NCBI RefSeq assembly: GCF_009391885.1
Contig: NZ_VZII01000031.1
Location: 1-64,000, forward strand
Length of the DNA stretch: 64,000 nucleotides
Origin: Pseudomonas sp. MN1F
GTDB lineage: Bacteria; Pseudomonadota; Gammaproteobacteria; Pseudomonadales; Pseudomonadaceae
Direction: 5' to 3'
Shown: in pieces, positions 43,873 through 52,138 of the stretch
Layout: each line of letters starts with the position of its first letter
How positions within the stretch are numbered: position 1 is the first letter of the stretch
The notes under the pieces: generated by a model
What the model was told of the DNA's origin: nothing
Seen by the model: the letters and a program-made list of their open reading frames with translations, nothing else
Database searches by the model: none
Position numbers and translations under genes: made by a program

Positions 43873-45939
43873 ATGAACAACAATAATAGCCTGCTACGCC
43901 ACATTCCGTGGCTGGCGCTGGCAGTCATAGGAGCCTGCGCGCTGGGTGTGGTTGCCCTGCGTCGCGGCGAGGCGATCAATGCCTTGTGGATCGTGGTCGC
44001 CGCGGTGGCCATCTACCTGGTCGCCTACCGTTACTACAGCCTGTTCATCGCCACCAAGGTGATGCAACTCGACCCTCGCCGAGCCACCCCGGCGGTGCTC
44101 AACAACGACGGTCTGGACTACGTTCCGACCAACAAGCACATTCTTTTCGGTCACCACTTCGCCGCCATCGCTGGCGCCGGCCCCCTGGTCGGCCCGGTGC
44201 TCGCCGCGCAGATGGGCTACCTGCCCGGCACGCTGTGGCTGATCGCCGGCGTGGTGCTGGCCGGTGCGGTGCAGGACTTCATGGTCCTGTTCCTCTCCAC
44301 CCGCCGCAACGGCCGCTCGCTGGGCGACATGGTGCGTGAGGAGATGGGCCGCATCCCGGGGACCATCGCCCTGTTCGGCTGCTTCCTGATCATGATCATC
44401 ATCCTCGCGGTGCTGGCGCTGATCGTGGTCAAGGCCCTGGCCGAGAGCCCATGGGGCATGTTCACGGTGATGGCGACCATCCCGATCGCGATGTTCATGG
44501 GCGTCTACATGCGTTACATCCGCCCGGGCCGCATCGGCGAGATCTCGGTGGTCGGTGTGGTACTGCTGCTGGCGTCGATCTGGCTGGGTGGCCAGATTGC
44601 AGCCGATCCGGTCTGGGGCCCGGCGTTCACCTTCACGGGCGTGCAGATCACCTGGATGCTGGTCGGCTACGGCTTCGTTGCCGCTGTGTTGCCGGTATGG
44701 CTGGTACTGGCACCGCGTGACTACCTGTCGACCTTCCTCAAGATCGGTACCATCATCGCCCTGGCCATCGGCATCCTGGTGACCATGCCCGAGCTGAAAA
44801 TGCCGGCGCTGACCCAGTTCACCGACGGCACCGGCCCGGTGTGGAAGGGCACTCTGTTCCCGTTCCTGTTCATCACCATCGCCTGCGGCGCGGTGTCTGG
44901 CTTCCATGCGCTGATCTCCTCGGGGACCACGCCGAAGCTGCTGGACAACGAAGCCAACGCCCGTTACATCGGCTACGGCGGCATGCTGATGGAATCGTTC
45001 GTCGCCATCATGGCCATGGTTGCCGCCTCGGTGATCGAGCCGGGCGTGTACTTCGCCATGAACAGCCCGGCCGCGGTGGTTGGCGCCGACGTGGCTTCGG
45101 TGGCGCAAACGGTCAGCAGCTGGGGCTTCATGATTACCCCTGAGCAGCTCGAAGCGGTGGCCCGAGACATCGGCGAGCACACGGTTCTCGCCCGTGCCGG
45201 TGGCGCACCGACCCTGGCGGTGGGTATCGCGCAGATCCTGCACCAGGTGCTGCCGGGTGAAAACACCATGGCCTTCTGGTACCACTTCGCGATCCTGTTC
45301 GAGGCGCTGTTCATCCTCACCGCAGTGGATGCCGGTACCCGTGCCGGTCGCTTCATGCTGCAAGACCTGCTGGGCAGCTTCGTGCCGGCCCTCAAGCGTA
45401 CCGAGTCGTGGACTGCCAACCTGATCGGCACCGCCGGTTGCGTGGCGCTGTGGGGCTACCTGCTGTACCAGGGCGTGATCGACCCGCTGGGCGGCATCAA
45501 CACCCTGTGGCCGCTGTTCGGTATCTCCAACCAGATGCTGGCCGGTATCGCCCTGATGCTCGGCACCGTGGTGCTGATCAAGATGAAGCGCGAGCGCTAT
45601 ATCTGGGTCACCCTGCTGCCGGCTGCCTGGCTGCTGATCTGCACCACCGCCGCAGGCCTGATCAAGCTGTTCGACCCGAACCCGGCTGTCGGCTTCCTGG
45701 CCCTGGCCAAGAAGTACAGCACTGCGCTGGACGCAGGCCAGGTACTGGCCCCGGCCAAGAACATCGATCAGATGCAGCACGTGATCTTCAACGCCTACAC
45801 CAACGCCGGCCTGACCATTCTGTTCCTGCTGGTGGTGTTCAGTGTGCTGTTCTTCGCGCTCAAGGTCGGCTACGCCGCCCTCGGCCGCAAAGAGCGCACC
45901 GACAAGGAAACCCCGTTCCAGGCCCTGCCTGACGCTTGA
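43873..45939 (+). CDS. cstA: CstA/BtsT-family pyruvate (peptide) transporter
   Basis: This 688-residue membrane protein has about 16-18 TM helices and CstA signatures (NKHILFGHHFAAIAGAGPLVGPVLAAQMGYLPG, DFMVLFLSTRRNGRS). In E. coli CstA and BtsT take up pyruvate, with peptides also proposed. It heads the set cstA-ybdD-yjiA, as in E. coli btsT-yjiX-yjiA. The start at 43873 (MNNNNSLL) follows GGAAG. Confidence 0.93.
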   Translation: MNNNNSLLRHIPWLALAVIGACALGVVALRRGEAINALWIVVAAVAIYLVAYRYYSLFIATKVMQLDPRRATPAVLNNDGLDYVPTNKHILFGHHFAAIAGAGPLVGPVLAAQMGYLPGTLWLIAGVVLAGAVQDFMVLFLSTRRNGRSLGDMVREEMGRIPGTIALFGCFLIMIIILAVLALIVVKALAESPWGMFTVMATIPIAMFMGVYMRYIRPGRIGEISVVGVVLLLASIWLGGQIAADPVWGPAFTFTGVQITWMLVGYGFVAAVLPVWLVLAPRDYLSTFLKIGTIIALAIGILVTMPELKMPALTQFTDGTGPVWKGTLFPFLFITIACGAVSGFHALISSGTTPKLLDNEANARYIGYGGMLMESFVAIMAMVAASVIEPGVYFAMNSPAAVVGADVASVAQTVSSWGFMITPEQLEAVARDIGEHTVLARAGGAPTLAVGIAQILHQVLPGENTMAFWYHFAILFEALFILTAVDAGTRAGRFMLQDLLGSFVPALKRTESWTANLIGTAGCVALWGYLLYQGVIDPLGGINTLWPLFGISNQMLAGIALMLGTVVLIKMKRERYIWVTLLPAAWLLICTTAAGLIKLFDPNPAVGFLALAKKYSTALDAGQVLAPAKNIDQMQHVIFNAYTNAGLTILFLLVVFSVLFFALKVGYAALGRKERTDKETPFQALPDA

Positions 45940-45952
45940 GAGGACTGCAGTG

Positions 45953-46150
45953 ATGTTCAACGACCTGGGTCGACTGGGTAAGTACCTGGGGCAGGCAGCC
46001 CGCCTGATGGTCGGCATGCCCGACTACGACAACTACGTCGAGCACATGCGCAACAAGCACCCGGACAAACCGGTGATGACGTACGAGGCGTTCTTCCGCG
46101 AACGCCAGGAAGCACGATACGGTGGCAAGTCCGGGCCCAAGTGCTGTTGA
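45953..46150 (+). CDS. ybdD: YbdD/YjiX family small protein (DUF466)
   Basis: This 65-residue protein opens MFNDLGRLGKYLGQAARLMVG and contains MPDYDNYVEHMRNKHPD and the C-terminal GKSGPKCC, all typical of YbdD/YjiX. It regularly follows cstA/btsT and is thought to be needed for transport by that carrier. It starts 13 bases after cstA. Confidence 0.93.
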   Translation: MFNDLGRLGKYLGQAARLMVGMPDYDNYVEHMRNKHPDKPVMTYEAFFRERQEARYGGKSGPKCC

Positions 46151-46170
46151 ACCTGCAACTTGCGTGAACC

Positions 46171-46200
46171 TGTGGGAGGCCGGGCAACCGGCCTCCCACA
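46171..46200. repeat. perfect 13-bp hairpin between ybdD and yjiA
   Basis: TGTGGGAGGCCGG and CCGGCCTCCCACA pair perfectly around the loop GCAA (a GNRA tetraloop). It lies inside the operon, 20 bases after ybdD and 28 before the yjiA start. With no T run it is more likely an attenuating or RNA-stabilising stem, or a REP fragment, than a terminator. Confidence 0.85.
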
Positions 46201-46228
46201 ATCATTTTCTGCTTCAGGAGATTTCTGC

Positions 46229-47206
46229 GTGCAGACGCCCATTCCCGTTACTGTTCTCACCGGCTTTCTCGGTGCTGGCAAGACCACGCTGCTCAAGCAC
46301 ATGCTCAAGGCCGAACACGGCCTGAAGATCGCCGTGATCGAGAATGAGTTCAGCGAGGCCGGTATCGACAGCCAGTTGCTGGGCGACGAGCCGGTACAGG
46401 TCATGACCCTGGCCAACGGCTGTGTGTGCTGCAGCATCCACGGCGACCTGACCCGTGCCCTGTACCTGCTGCTCGAACGCCTGGATGCCGGCGAGATAGC
46501 CTTCGACCGCCTGGTGATCGAATGCACCGGCCTGGCCGACCCGGCACCGGTGGCGCAGACCTTCTTCATCGAAGAAGAACTGCGCGATCGCTACATCCTC
46601 GACGGCATCATCACCTTGGTCGATGCTGCCCACGCCGAGGTGCACCTGACCCAGACCATCGCCCAGGCCCAGGTCGGTTTTGCCGATCGCCTGCTGCTGA
46701 GCAAGACCGACCTGGTCGAACCGGCTGCACTGGAGGCCCTGCGTGAGCGCCTGGCACGGATCAATGGCCGGGCGGCGATCCGCGTGGTTGAACATGGCCG
46801 CATCGACCTGGCCGAGCTGCTCGATGTGCGCGGCTTCAACCTGAATCCGGACCTGGGCGCCAACCTCAAGCCGAGCCTGCGCCCGCTGCTCAAGCCGGCC
46901 ACGCCGGACCGGATTTCCACCTTGGTGCTGCGCACCGAGACCGCCCTGGACATCGACCGCCTCAGCGATTTCATGAACGAACTGCTGGAGGAGCACGGCA
47001 AGCAGTTGCTGCGCTACAAGGGCGTGCTGAACATTGCCGGCGAGGACCGTCGCCTGGTGTTCCAGGGGGTGCTCAAGCTCTACGGCTTCGACTGGGATGC
47101 CGAATGGGCAGCCGACGAGAACCGCGAGAGCGTGATGGTGTTCATCGCCGATGAACTGCCCGAAGCTAAGATTCGGGCTGGGTTCGAGGCGCTGGCTGCG
47201 GGCTGA
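46229..47206 (+). CDS. yjiA: YjiA-like CobW/G3E-family GTPase
   Basis: This 325-residue metallochaperone-type GTPase has Walker A GFLGAGKTT (residues 12-20), the metal-binding CxCC motif GCVCCS, GTP motif IECTGLADP, and SKTD for guanine. The CobW C-terminal domain ends the protein. Starts GTG at 46229, 8 bases after CAGGAG; the frame extends 23 codons upstream through the hairpin without support. Third gene after cstA and ybdD, as in E. coli yjiY-yjiX-yjiA. The metal is unknown. Confidence 0.9.
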   Translation: MQTPIPVTVLTGFLGAGKTTLLKHMLKAEHGLKIAVIENEFSEAGIDSQLLGDEPVQVMTLANGCVCCSIHGDLTRALYLLLERLDAGEIAFDRLVIECTGLADPAPVAQTFFIEEELRDRYILDGIITLVDAAHAEVHLTQTIAQAQVGFADRLLLSKTDLVEPAALEALRERLARINGRAAIRVVEHGRIDLAELLDVRGFNLNPDLGANLKPSLRPLLKPATPDRISTLVLRTETALDIDRLSDFMNELLEEHGKQLLRYKGVLNIAGEDRRLVFQGVLKLYGFDWDAEWAADENRESVMVFIADELPEAKIRAGFEALAAG

Positions 47207-48653
47207 GCGGGCGCGGCGGCTGAGCCTCGAACCACTGCGGCCACGAGCTGCGGTGGCGTGTCTGGACCTCGATGCACGGGATCAGCCGCTCGGTGAGCAC
47301 GGCGGTTTGCCGCACGGCCTTGGCGGTGCGGTACTTGACGCTGTGGATGCACTCGCGGTCGCCAAACTCGCAGCGGTTCAGCGCCGTACCACCGCAAGGG
47401 CCGTTGGCCAGGCCTTTGGGGCAGGTTTCCGGGCACGTATAGAGGGTGTCCTCCAGGCGGCAGCGGCCGCAGGTATCGCAGCCGGTCAGCGGGCGTTTGA
47501 CCGCCCGTTCCAGCCCGTGCAGCACCCGGGCCCCACGTCTGGTTGCCCAGAGTGGCTGGCGCACGGCCCAACCGAACGCTTTGCTGAGCCAGTTGGCGCG
47601 GCTGAACAGCAGCGAATGGGCGGCGTGCAACACGTGATAACGGGCTTTCTCTTTACTTGAGGCAGTGACGGTCGATTCGCCCCGGCGCCAGTTGCCCTGT
47701 GGCGGGTGGAAGGTGACGATGGGCAGGCCGGGCATCTGCCAACTGTCGGCCCAGGCCGGCGCCCAGTGTTCCAGGGAGTGGATCTGCGCCTGCCAGTGTT
47801 CCAGGCGCTCCTCCAGTGCCCGCAGTTGCTTGAGCTCGTGAATCCCCGACAGGTGCACGCCGGCATAGCCCATCAGCTTCACGCCGATGATCTGCAAGGC
47901 CAGGCGATCGACGCTGCGCGCCTGGGCAAAGGCCTTGGACACCTGGCTTTCGGCTTCGAGCAGGTCGTTCATCGAAGGGGTGACGGTCACGCCCGCCACA
48001 TGCTCGAGCATGGCGGCGCGGCCGTGGGTCAGGCTCATCAGGCAGGCCAGCATCGGTTTGGGCGCGGCCTGGCGTTGCATCCAGTGGATGGCTTCCTGGT
48101 GCTTGCTGGCGTCGAAGCCCAGTTGCAGGGTGAGGAAGTCGGCGCCGGCGGCGAGCTTCTTCTCGGCCTTGAAGTACTGTGCACCACCTTCTTCCTCGTG
48201 GTACTTGAACGGGTTCAGTGCCGCGCCGAGCAACCAGTGCGGGCAGGCCTGGCGCGCAATCAGCAAGGCCGCGACCGACTCCAGGTAGCGTACCGGGCGT
48301 TCACCAGGCTGGTGGCCGGGCAGGCGGTCGCCGGTCAGCAGCAACAACTGATCGAGGCCGGCGGCGTCCATGCGCTGCAGCTGAGCCAAAAGATGATGGC
48401 GTTCGCGGTCTTTGCCAGAGAAGTGCGGCAAGGCGGGGAGCGGGGTGTTGAACGAGGCGAGGGCATCCAGTGGCGACATGTCCAGCGGGCTGCCCACGCG
48501 GTCGCCGATGGCGACGGTCATCGGCCAGCCGCACAACTGCCCGCGGGCCATGATCGCTTCCATCGCGGCGAAGCGTTCCGCCGAGGGCTTGGGGACGAAT
48601 TCCATGACGCAGACGAAGTGGTTATCGCGCAGCGCGGCTTTCAGCAGGCTCAT
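47166..48653 (-). CDS. MetF-like methylenetetrahydrofolate reductase fused to MetV-like Cys-rich domain
   Basis: This 495-residue protein has an N-terminal MTHFR-type TIM barrel (residues about 5-310; VCVMEFVPKPSAER, LLLLTGDRLPGH, GADFLTLQLGFD). The C-terminal domain, of the MTHFR-C/MetV type, is Cys-rich at about 390-435 (CDTCGRC, TCPETCPKG, GPCGG, RCEFGDREC). MetV-like domains in acetogens partner MetF and bind zinc. Fusion suggests a folate one-carbon reductase with an unusual electron route. The start at 48653 (MSLLKAAL) excludes a 41-codon upstream frame. The 3' end overlaps yjiA by 41 bases in convergent orientation. Confidence 0.85.
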   Translation of the reverse strand: MSLLKAALRDNHFVCVMEFVPKPSAERFAAMEAIMARGQLCGWPMTVAIGDRVGSPLDMSPLDALASFNTPLPALPHFSGKDRERHHLLAQLQRMDAAGLDQLLLLTGDRLPGHQPGERPVRYLESVAALLIARQACPHWLLGAALNPFKYHEEEGGAQYFKAEKKLAAGADFLTLQLGFDASKHQEAIHWMQRQAAPKPMLACLMSLTHGRAAMLEHVAGVTVTPSMNDLLEAESQVSKAFAQARSVDRLALQIIGVKLMGYAGVHLSGIHELKQLRALEERLEHWQAQIHSLEHWAPAWADSWQMPGLPIVTFHPPQGNWRRGESTVTASSKEKARYHVLHAAHSLLFSRANWLSKAFGWAVRQPLWATRRGARVLHGLERAVKRPLTGCDTCGRCRLEDTLYTCPETCPKGLANGPCGGTALNRCEFGDRECIHSVKYRTAKAVRQTAVLTERLIPCIEVQTRHRSSWPQWFEAQPPRPLSPQPAPRTQPES

Positions 48654-48780
48654 GGCTCGAGGGCACCTGGAGTATTCAGGTTGGCATTGTGCGGCAGGTT
48701 GTCGGTCGGGCTCATGTCTGAATACGTAGGGTGCTGCTCTGAACAAGACATTCAGGTTCGTCGGCATCATGAGCAATTCT

Positions 48781-48813
48781 TGAGTTCATCTCAAATTTAA
48801 TGAGTTTGTCTCA
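48781..48813. promoter_or_regulatory. two tandem TGAG-N5-CTCA dyads in the metF-like / metE-like divergent promoter
   Basis: TGAGTTCATCTCA (48781-48793) and TGAGTTTGTCTCA (48801-48813) are near-identical 13-base dyads. Their centres are 20 bases apart, about two helical turns. Each fits T-N11-A, the LysR-type pattern. MetR is a LysR protein that binds a related TGAA-N5-TTCA dyad. Probably a shared operator for both genes; the regulator is not identified. Confidence 0.6.
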
Positions 48814-48882
48814 GCCGCTCGCGGGTCGGAAAATGCCCTCATTCATTTCGGTACTTTTTTTCGGATCTCTGAGGGACAAGAC

Positions 48883-49692
48883 ATGGCACTGGCGCATAAC
48901 CTGGGCTTTCCACGCTTTGGCAGTGACCGCGAGCTGCGTGCCCGCCACTGGCAAGTGCAGAAGGACGCCGGCATCGAACTGCTGCCAGTTGGCGATTTCG
49001 CCTGGTGCGATCAGCCGTTTGCCCAACGCTGGGAGCAGCTGTTCGACGAAGTGACCGAAGCCAAGGCTTTGGGCCATGCAGTCAAACCGGTGGTGATCGG
49101 CCCTTTGACCTACCTGTGGCAGGCCAGCAAAGACAACGCCGACCTCGACGCGCTGGAACACCTGCTGCCGCTGTATGACCTGGGCCTGAACCGCCTGGCT
49201 GCCCTGGGGGCCGAATGGGTGCAGATCGATGAGCCGATCCTGGCCCAGGAACTGCCGCAGGAATGGAAAAACGCTTTCGAACGTGTCTACAACATCCTAC
49301 AGCGTGCTCCGCTGAAGAAGCTGATCGCCACCTACTTCGGTGGCCTGGAAGGCAACCTCGGCCTGGCCGTCAACCTGCCGGTCGATGGCCTGCACGTCGA
49401 CTTGGTGCAGGCCCCCGACCAGTACCAGACTCTCCTCGACCGGCTGCCGGCCTACAAGGTGCTGTCGCTCGGCCTGGTCGACGGCTGCAACGCCTCGCCA
49501 TGCGACCTGGAAAATACCCTGCATCTGCTGCGCGATGCCCACGACCGCCTGGGTGAGCGGCTGTGGGTGGCCACAGCCTGCCCATTGCTGCACAGCCCGG
49601 TGGAGCAGGCCGTGCACACGTGCCAGGAAGTCGCGCTGCTGGCCAGGGCCGTCAATGAAGCGGCTGCCCGCGAGTTGCGCGCTACTGCCTGA
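48883..49692 (+). CDS. MetE N-terminal-domain-only protein
   Basis: This 269-residue protein aligns by eye with the N-terminal half of cobalamin-independent methionine synthase MetE (LGFPRFGSDREL, RARHWQVQKDAGIELLPVGDFAW, KPVVIGPLTYLW, WVQIDEP, CPLLHSPV). Compared with E. coli MetE, two stretches are missing: about 25 residues after GFPRxGxxREL and about 60 after GDFAW. The whole C-terminal catalytic half with the zinc site is absent. It starts after GAGGGA. It is an intact frame with normal codon use, so it is probably a real stand-alone protein rather than a decaying gene. Confidence 0.83.
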   Translation: MALAHNLGFPRFGSDRELRARHWQVQKDAGIELLPVGDFAWCDQPFAQRWEQLFDEVTEAKALGHAVKPVVIGPLTYLWQASKDNADLDALEHLLPLYDLGLNRLAALGAEWVQIDEPILAQELPQEWKNAFERVYNILQRAPLKKLIATYFGGLEGNLGLAVNLPVDGLHVDLVQAPDQYQTLLDRLPAYKVLSLGLVDGCNASPCDLENTLHLLRDAHDRLGERLWVATACPLLHSPVEQAVHTCQEVALLARAVNEAAARELRATA

Positions 49693-50871
49693 TCATCGCT
49701 CGATCGCCAGGGCGACACCCTGGCCACCACCAATGCACAGGGTGGCCAGCCCTTTCCTGGCATCACGCTTGATCATTTCATGCAGCAAGGTCACCAGCAC
49801 CCGGCACCCGGAAGCACCAATCGGATGCCCCAGGGCAATCGCCCCGCCATTGACGTTGACCTTGCTCGCCTCCCATTCCAGCGCCTTGCCCACCGCCAGT
49901 GCCTGTGCGGCAAAGGCCTCGTTGGCTTCGATCAGGTCAAGGTCGGCCAGCTGCCAGCCAGCCTTGTCCAGGCAGCGCTGGGTCGCCGACACCGGGCCGA
50001 TGCCCATGATCGCCGGGTCCACGCCCGCGCTGGCATAACTGGCAATCTTCGCCAGCACCGGCAGCCCCAGGGCCTGGGCCTTGCTGGCGCTCATCAGCAG
50101 CACCGCAGCGGCGCCGTCGTTGAGGCTGGAGGCATTGCCGGCGGTGACGCTGCCGTCCTTCTTGAAGGCCGGGCGCAGCTTGGCCAGCGATTCGGCGGTG
50201 GTGTCTGGACGCGGTTGTTCGTCACGGTCGAAGACTTTCGGCTCGCCTTTTTTCTGCGGCATCACGATCGGCGTGATCTCGTCCTTGAAGCGGCCCGCTT
50301 CGATCGCCGCCACGGCCTTGCGCTGCGACTCGGCGGCGAAGGCGTCCTGCTGCTCACGGCTGAGGCCGTATTTTTCCACCAGGTTCTCGGCGGTGATGCC
50401 CATGTGGTAGTCGTTGAAGGCATCCCACAGGCCGTCGCTGATCATGCTGTCGATCAGCTGGCCATGGCCCATGCGCTGGCCGGTCCGTGCCGATGGCATC
50501 ACATACGGCGCCAGGCTCATGTTCTCCTGGCCACCGGCAATCACCACCTCGGCGTCACCACAACGGATCGCCTGCGCCGCCAGGTGCAGGGCCTTCAGGC
50601 CCGAGCCGCAGACCTTGTTCAGCGTCAGTGCTGGCACGCTGTAGGGCAGGCCGGCCTTGATCGCGGCCTGGCGCGCCGGGTTTTGCCCGGCACCGGCGGT
50701 GAGCACCTGACCGAGGATCACTTCATCGACCTGGGCCGGGTCCAGCCGGGTCTGCTCCAGCAGCTGCTTGATCACTGCTGCACCGAGGTCGACGGCCGGC
50801 ACATTGGCCAGGGCACCCTGGAAGCTGCCGATGGCGGTACGGGTTGCGGCGACGATGACCACGTCGTTCAT
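49693..50871 (-). CDS. acetyl-CoA acetyltransferase (thiolase)
   Basis: This 392-residue thiolase has the acylation Cys in NKVCGSGLKALHLA, and the C-terminal active sites GHPIGASGCRV and CIGGGQG. It interconverts two acetyl-CoA and acetoacetyl-CoA. It is a single gene, converging on the MetE-like gene directly after its stop. It resembles AtoB/YqeF and PhaA equally; context does not decide between breakdown and synthesis. Confidence 0.93.
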   Translation of the reverse strand: MNDVVIVAATRTAIGSFQGALANVPAVDLGAAVIKQLLEQTRLDPAQVDEVILGQVLTAGAGQNPARQAAIKAGLPYSVPALTLNKVCGSGLKALHLAAQAIRCGDAEVVIAGGQENMSLAPYVMPSARTGQRMGHGQLIDSMISDGLWDAFNDYHMGITAENLVEKYGLSREQQDAFAAESQRKAVAAIEAGRFKDEITPIVMPQKKGEPKVFDRDEQPRPDTTAESLAKLRPAFKKDGSVTAGNASSLNDGAAAVLLMSASKAQALGLPVLAKIASYASAGVDPAIMGIGPVSATQRCLDKAGWQLADLDLIEANEAFAAQALAVGKALEWEASKVNVNGGAIALGHPIGASGCRVLVTLLHEMIKRDARKGLATLCIGGGQGVALAIER

Positions 50872-51025
50872 GTTGTTGTTCTCCGGGCAATGGGCGTAGT
50901 GCTGCCAGCATCGGCGGGTTTGGTTGATTTGTTAAGTTTGATTTTCTTTGTGATTGATGTGAAAAGCCAATCAATGAGGGCTGGGCTCGTCGCGGGACAT
51001 TCAGGCCCCCCGCAGCCAGCGAAGA

Positions 51026-52135
51026 TCAGGCAGCCGGACACTGATGTGTCACACAATGAATCCCCCCGCCACCCGCCGCAATCGCGTCGATATCCAGCTG
51101 CACGATATCCCGCCCTGGATACAGTACGGCGAGTAACGCCCGGGCTTTCTCATCGGCCTGCACATCGCCGAACTGCGGAGCGATGATCGCGCCGTTGATC
51201 ACGAAGTAGTTGATATACCCCGCCGCAAAATCATTGTTGCCCTGGCTGAACCTGTTGCGCCGCCCGCGCATGGGCGGCGATACCACATGCACCTGCAAGC
51301 GCCTGCCTTCGGCATCGGTGGCTCTCTTGAGGATCTCAAGATGCTTGCGGGTCACCGCGTGGTCATAGGAGGCCGGGTCGTTGTCCAGGTTGGCGATCAC
51401 CACCCCCGGGCGCACAAAGCGGGCATAGAAGTCCACATGCCCGTCGGTGATGTCTTCGCCGGCGATACCCGGCAGCCAGATGACCTTGCTCAACCCCAGG
51501 CGCGCCTTGAGCTCGGCCTCGACGTCGGCCTTGCTCCAGCCCGGGTTGCGGTTGGCGTTGATCCAGCTGCTCTCGGTCATGATGCCGGTGCCGTGGCCGT
51601 CCACCTCGATGGCGCCGCCTTCGCCCACCAGCTCGCTGCGCTGGTAGCGGGCGTCGGCCAGGGTGGCCACGCGCCTGGCCAGCTGCGCGTCGTTCTGGTG
51701 GCGCTGCTTGTTGCCCCAGCCGTTGAAGTTGAAATCCACCGCGGCGACGGCGCCGTCATCGTCGACGACGAAGTTGGCGCCGATGTCGCGCATCCAGATG
51801 TCGTCCAGACTGCATTCGACAAAGCGTGTGTTGTGGCTGGCGCAGTGCCGCTCGGCCAGTCCGCGTTCGCTGGGGCGGCAGAACACGGTCACTGGCTGGT
51901 AGCGGGCGATGGCCTGGGCGATGCGGCCCAGGGCGGCTTGCACGTCGGCGGTGAAGTCTTCCCAGATGGCCTCCTGGGCACCAAAGGCGATGAATGCACG
52001 CTGCTGCGGCTCGCCCTCGTCGGGCATGAACCAGCGCCCGGGTTGCTCGGCGCGGGCCAGGCCCAGCGGCAGGCCGAGGCCGGCTCCCAGGCCTGCGGCC
52101 AGCGACAGTTGCAGGAAGGTTCTACGGCTGGGCAT
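51026..52135 (-). CDS. Tat-signal agmatine deiminase-like protein
   Basis: This 369-residue porphyromonas-type peptidylarginine/agmatine deiminase family member begins MPSRRTFLQLSLAAGLGAGLG, a twin-arginine signal, and so should be exported. The catalytic pieces are present: IWMRDIGANF, EGGAIEVDGHGT, DGHVDFYARF, and the C-terminal Cys in GGGGIHCVTHQ. It should convert agmatine to N-carbamoylputrescine plus ammonia in the periplasm. It is the last gene of a four-gene operon, 3 bases after the binding-protein gene. Confidence 0.88.
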   Translation of the reverse strand: MPSRRTFLQLSLAAGLGAGLGLPLGLARAEQPGRWFMPDEGEPQQRAFIAFGAQEAIWEDFTADVQAALGRIAQAIARYQPVTVFCRPSERGLAERHCASHNTRFVECSLDDIWMRDIGANFVVDDDGAVAAVDFNFNGWGNKQRHQNDAQLARRVATLADARYQRSELVGEGGAIEVDGHGTGIMTESSWINANRNPGWSKADVEAELKARLGLSKVIWLPGIAGEDITDGHVDFYARFVRPGVVIANLDNDPASYDHAVTRKHLEILKRATDAEGRRLQVHVVSPPMRGRRNRFSQGNNDFAAGYINYFVINGAIIAPQFGDVQADEKARALLAVLYPGRDIVQLDIDAIAAGGGGIHCVTHQCPAA

Positions 52136-52138
52136 GGG

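Noticed and set aside
43894..46017. A 707-codon minus-strand frame opposite cstA
   Set aside because: His/Gln-rich translation typical of the antisense of a GC-rich membrane protein gene; cstA on the plus strand has clear family motifs and an RBS.
48883..49692. The MetE-like gene as a sequencing error or frameshifted full metE
   Set aside because: No remaining MetE C-terminal sequence is found downstream in any frame; the thiolase stop follows at once. The missing loops are internal and in frame.
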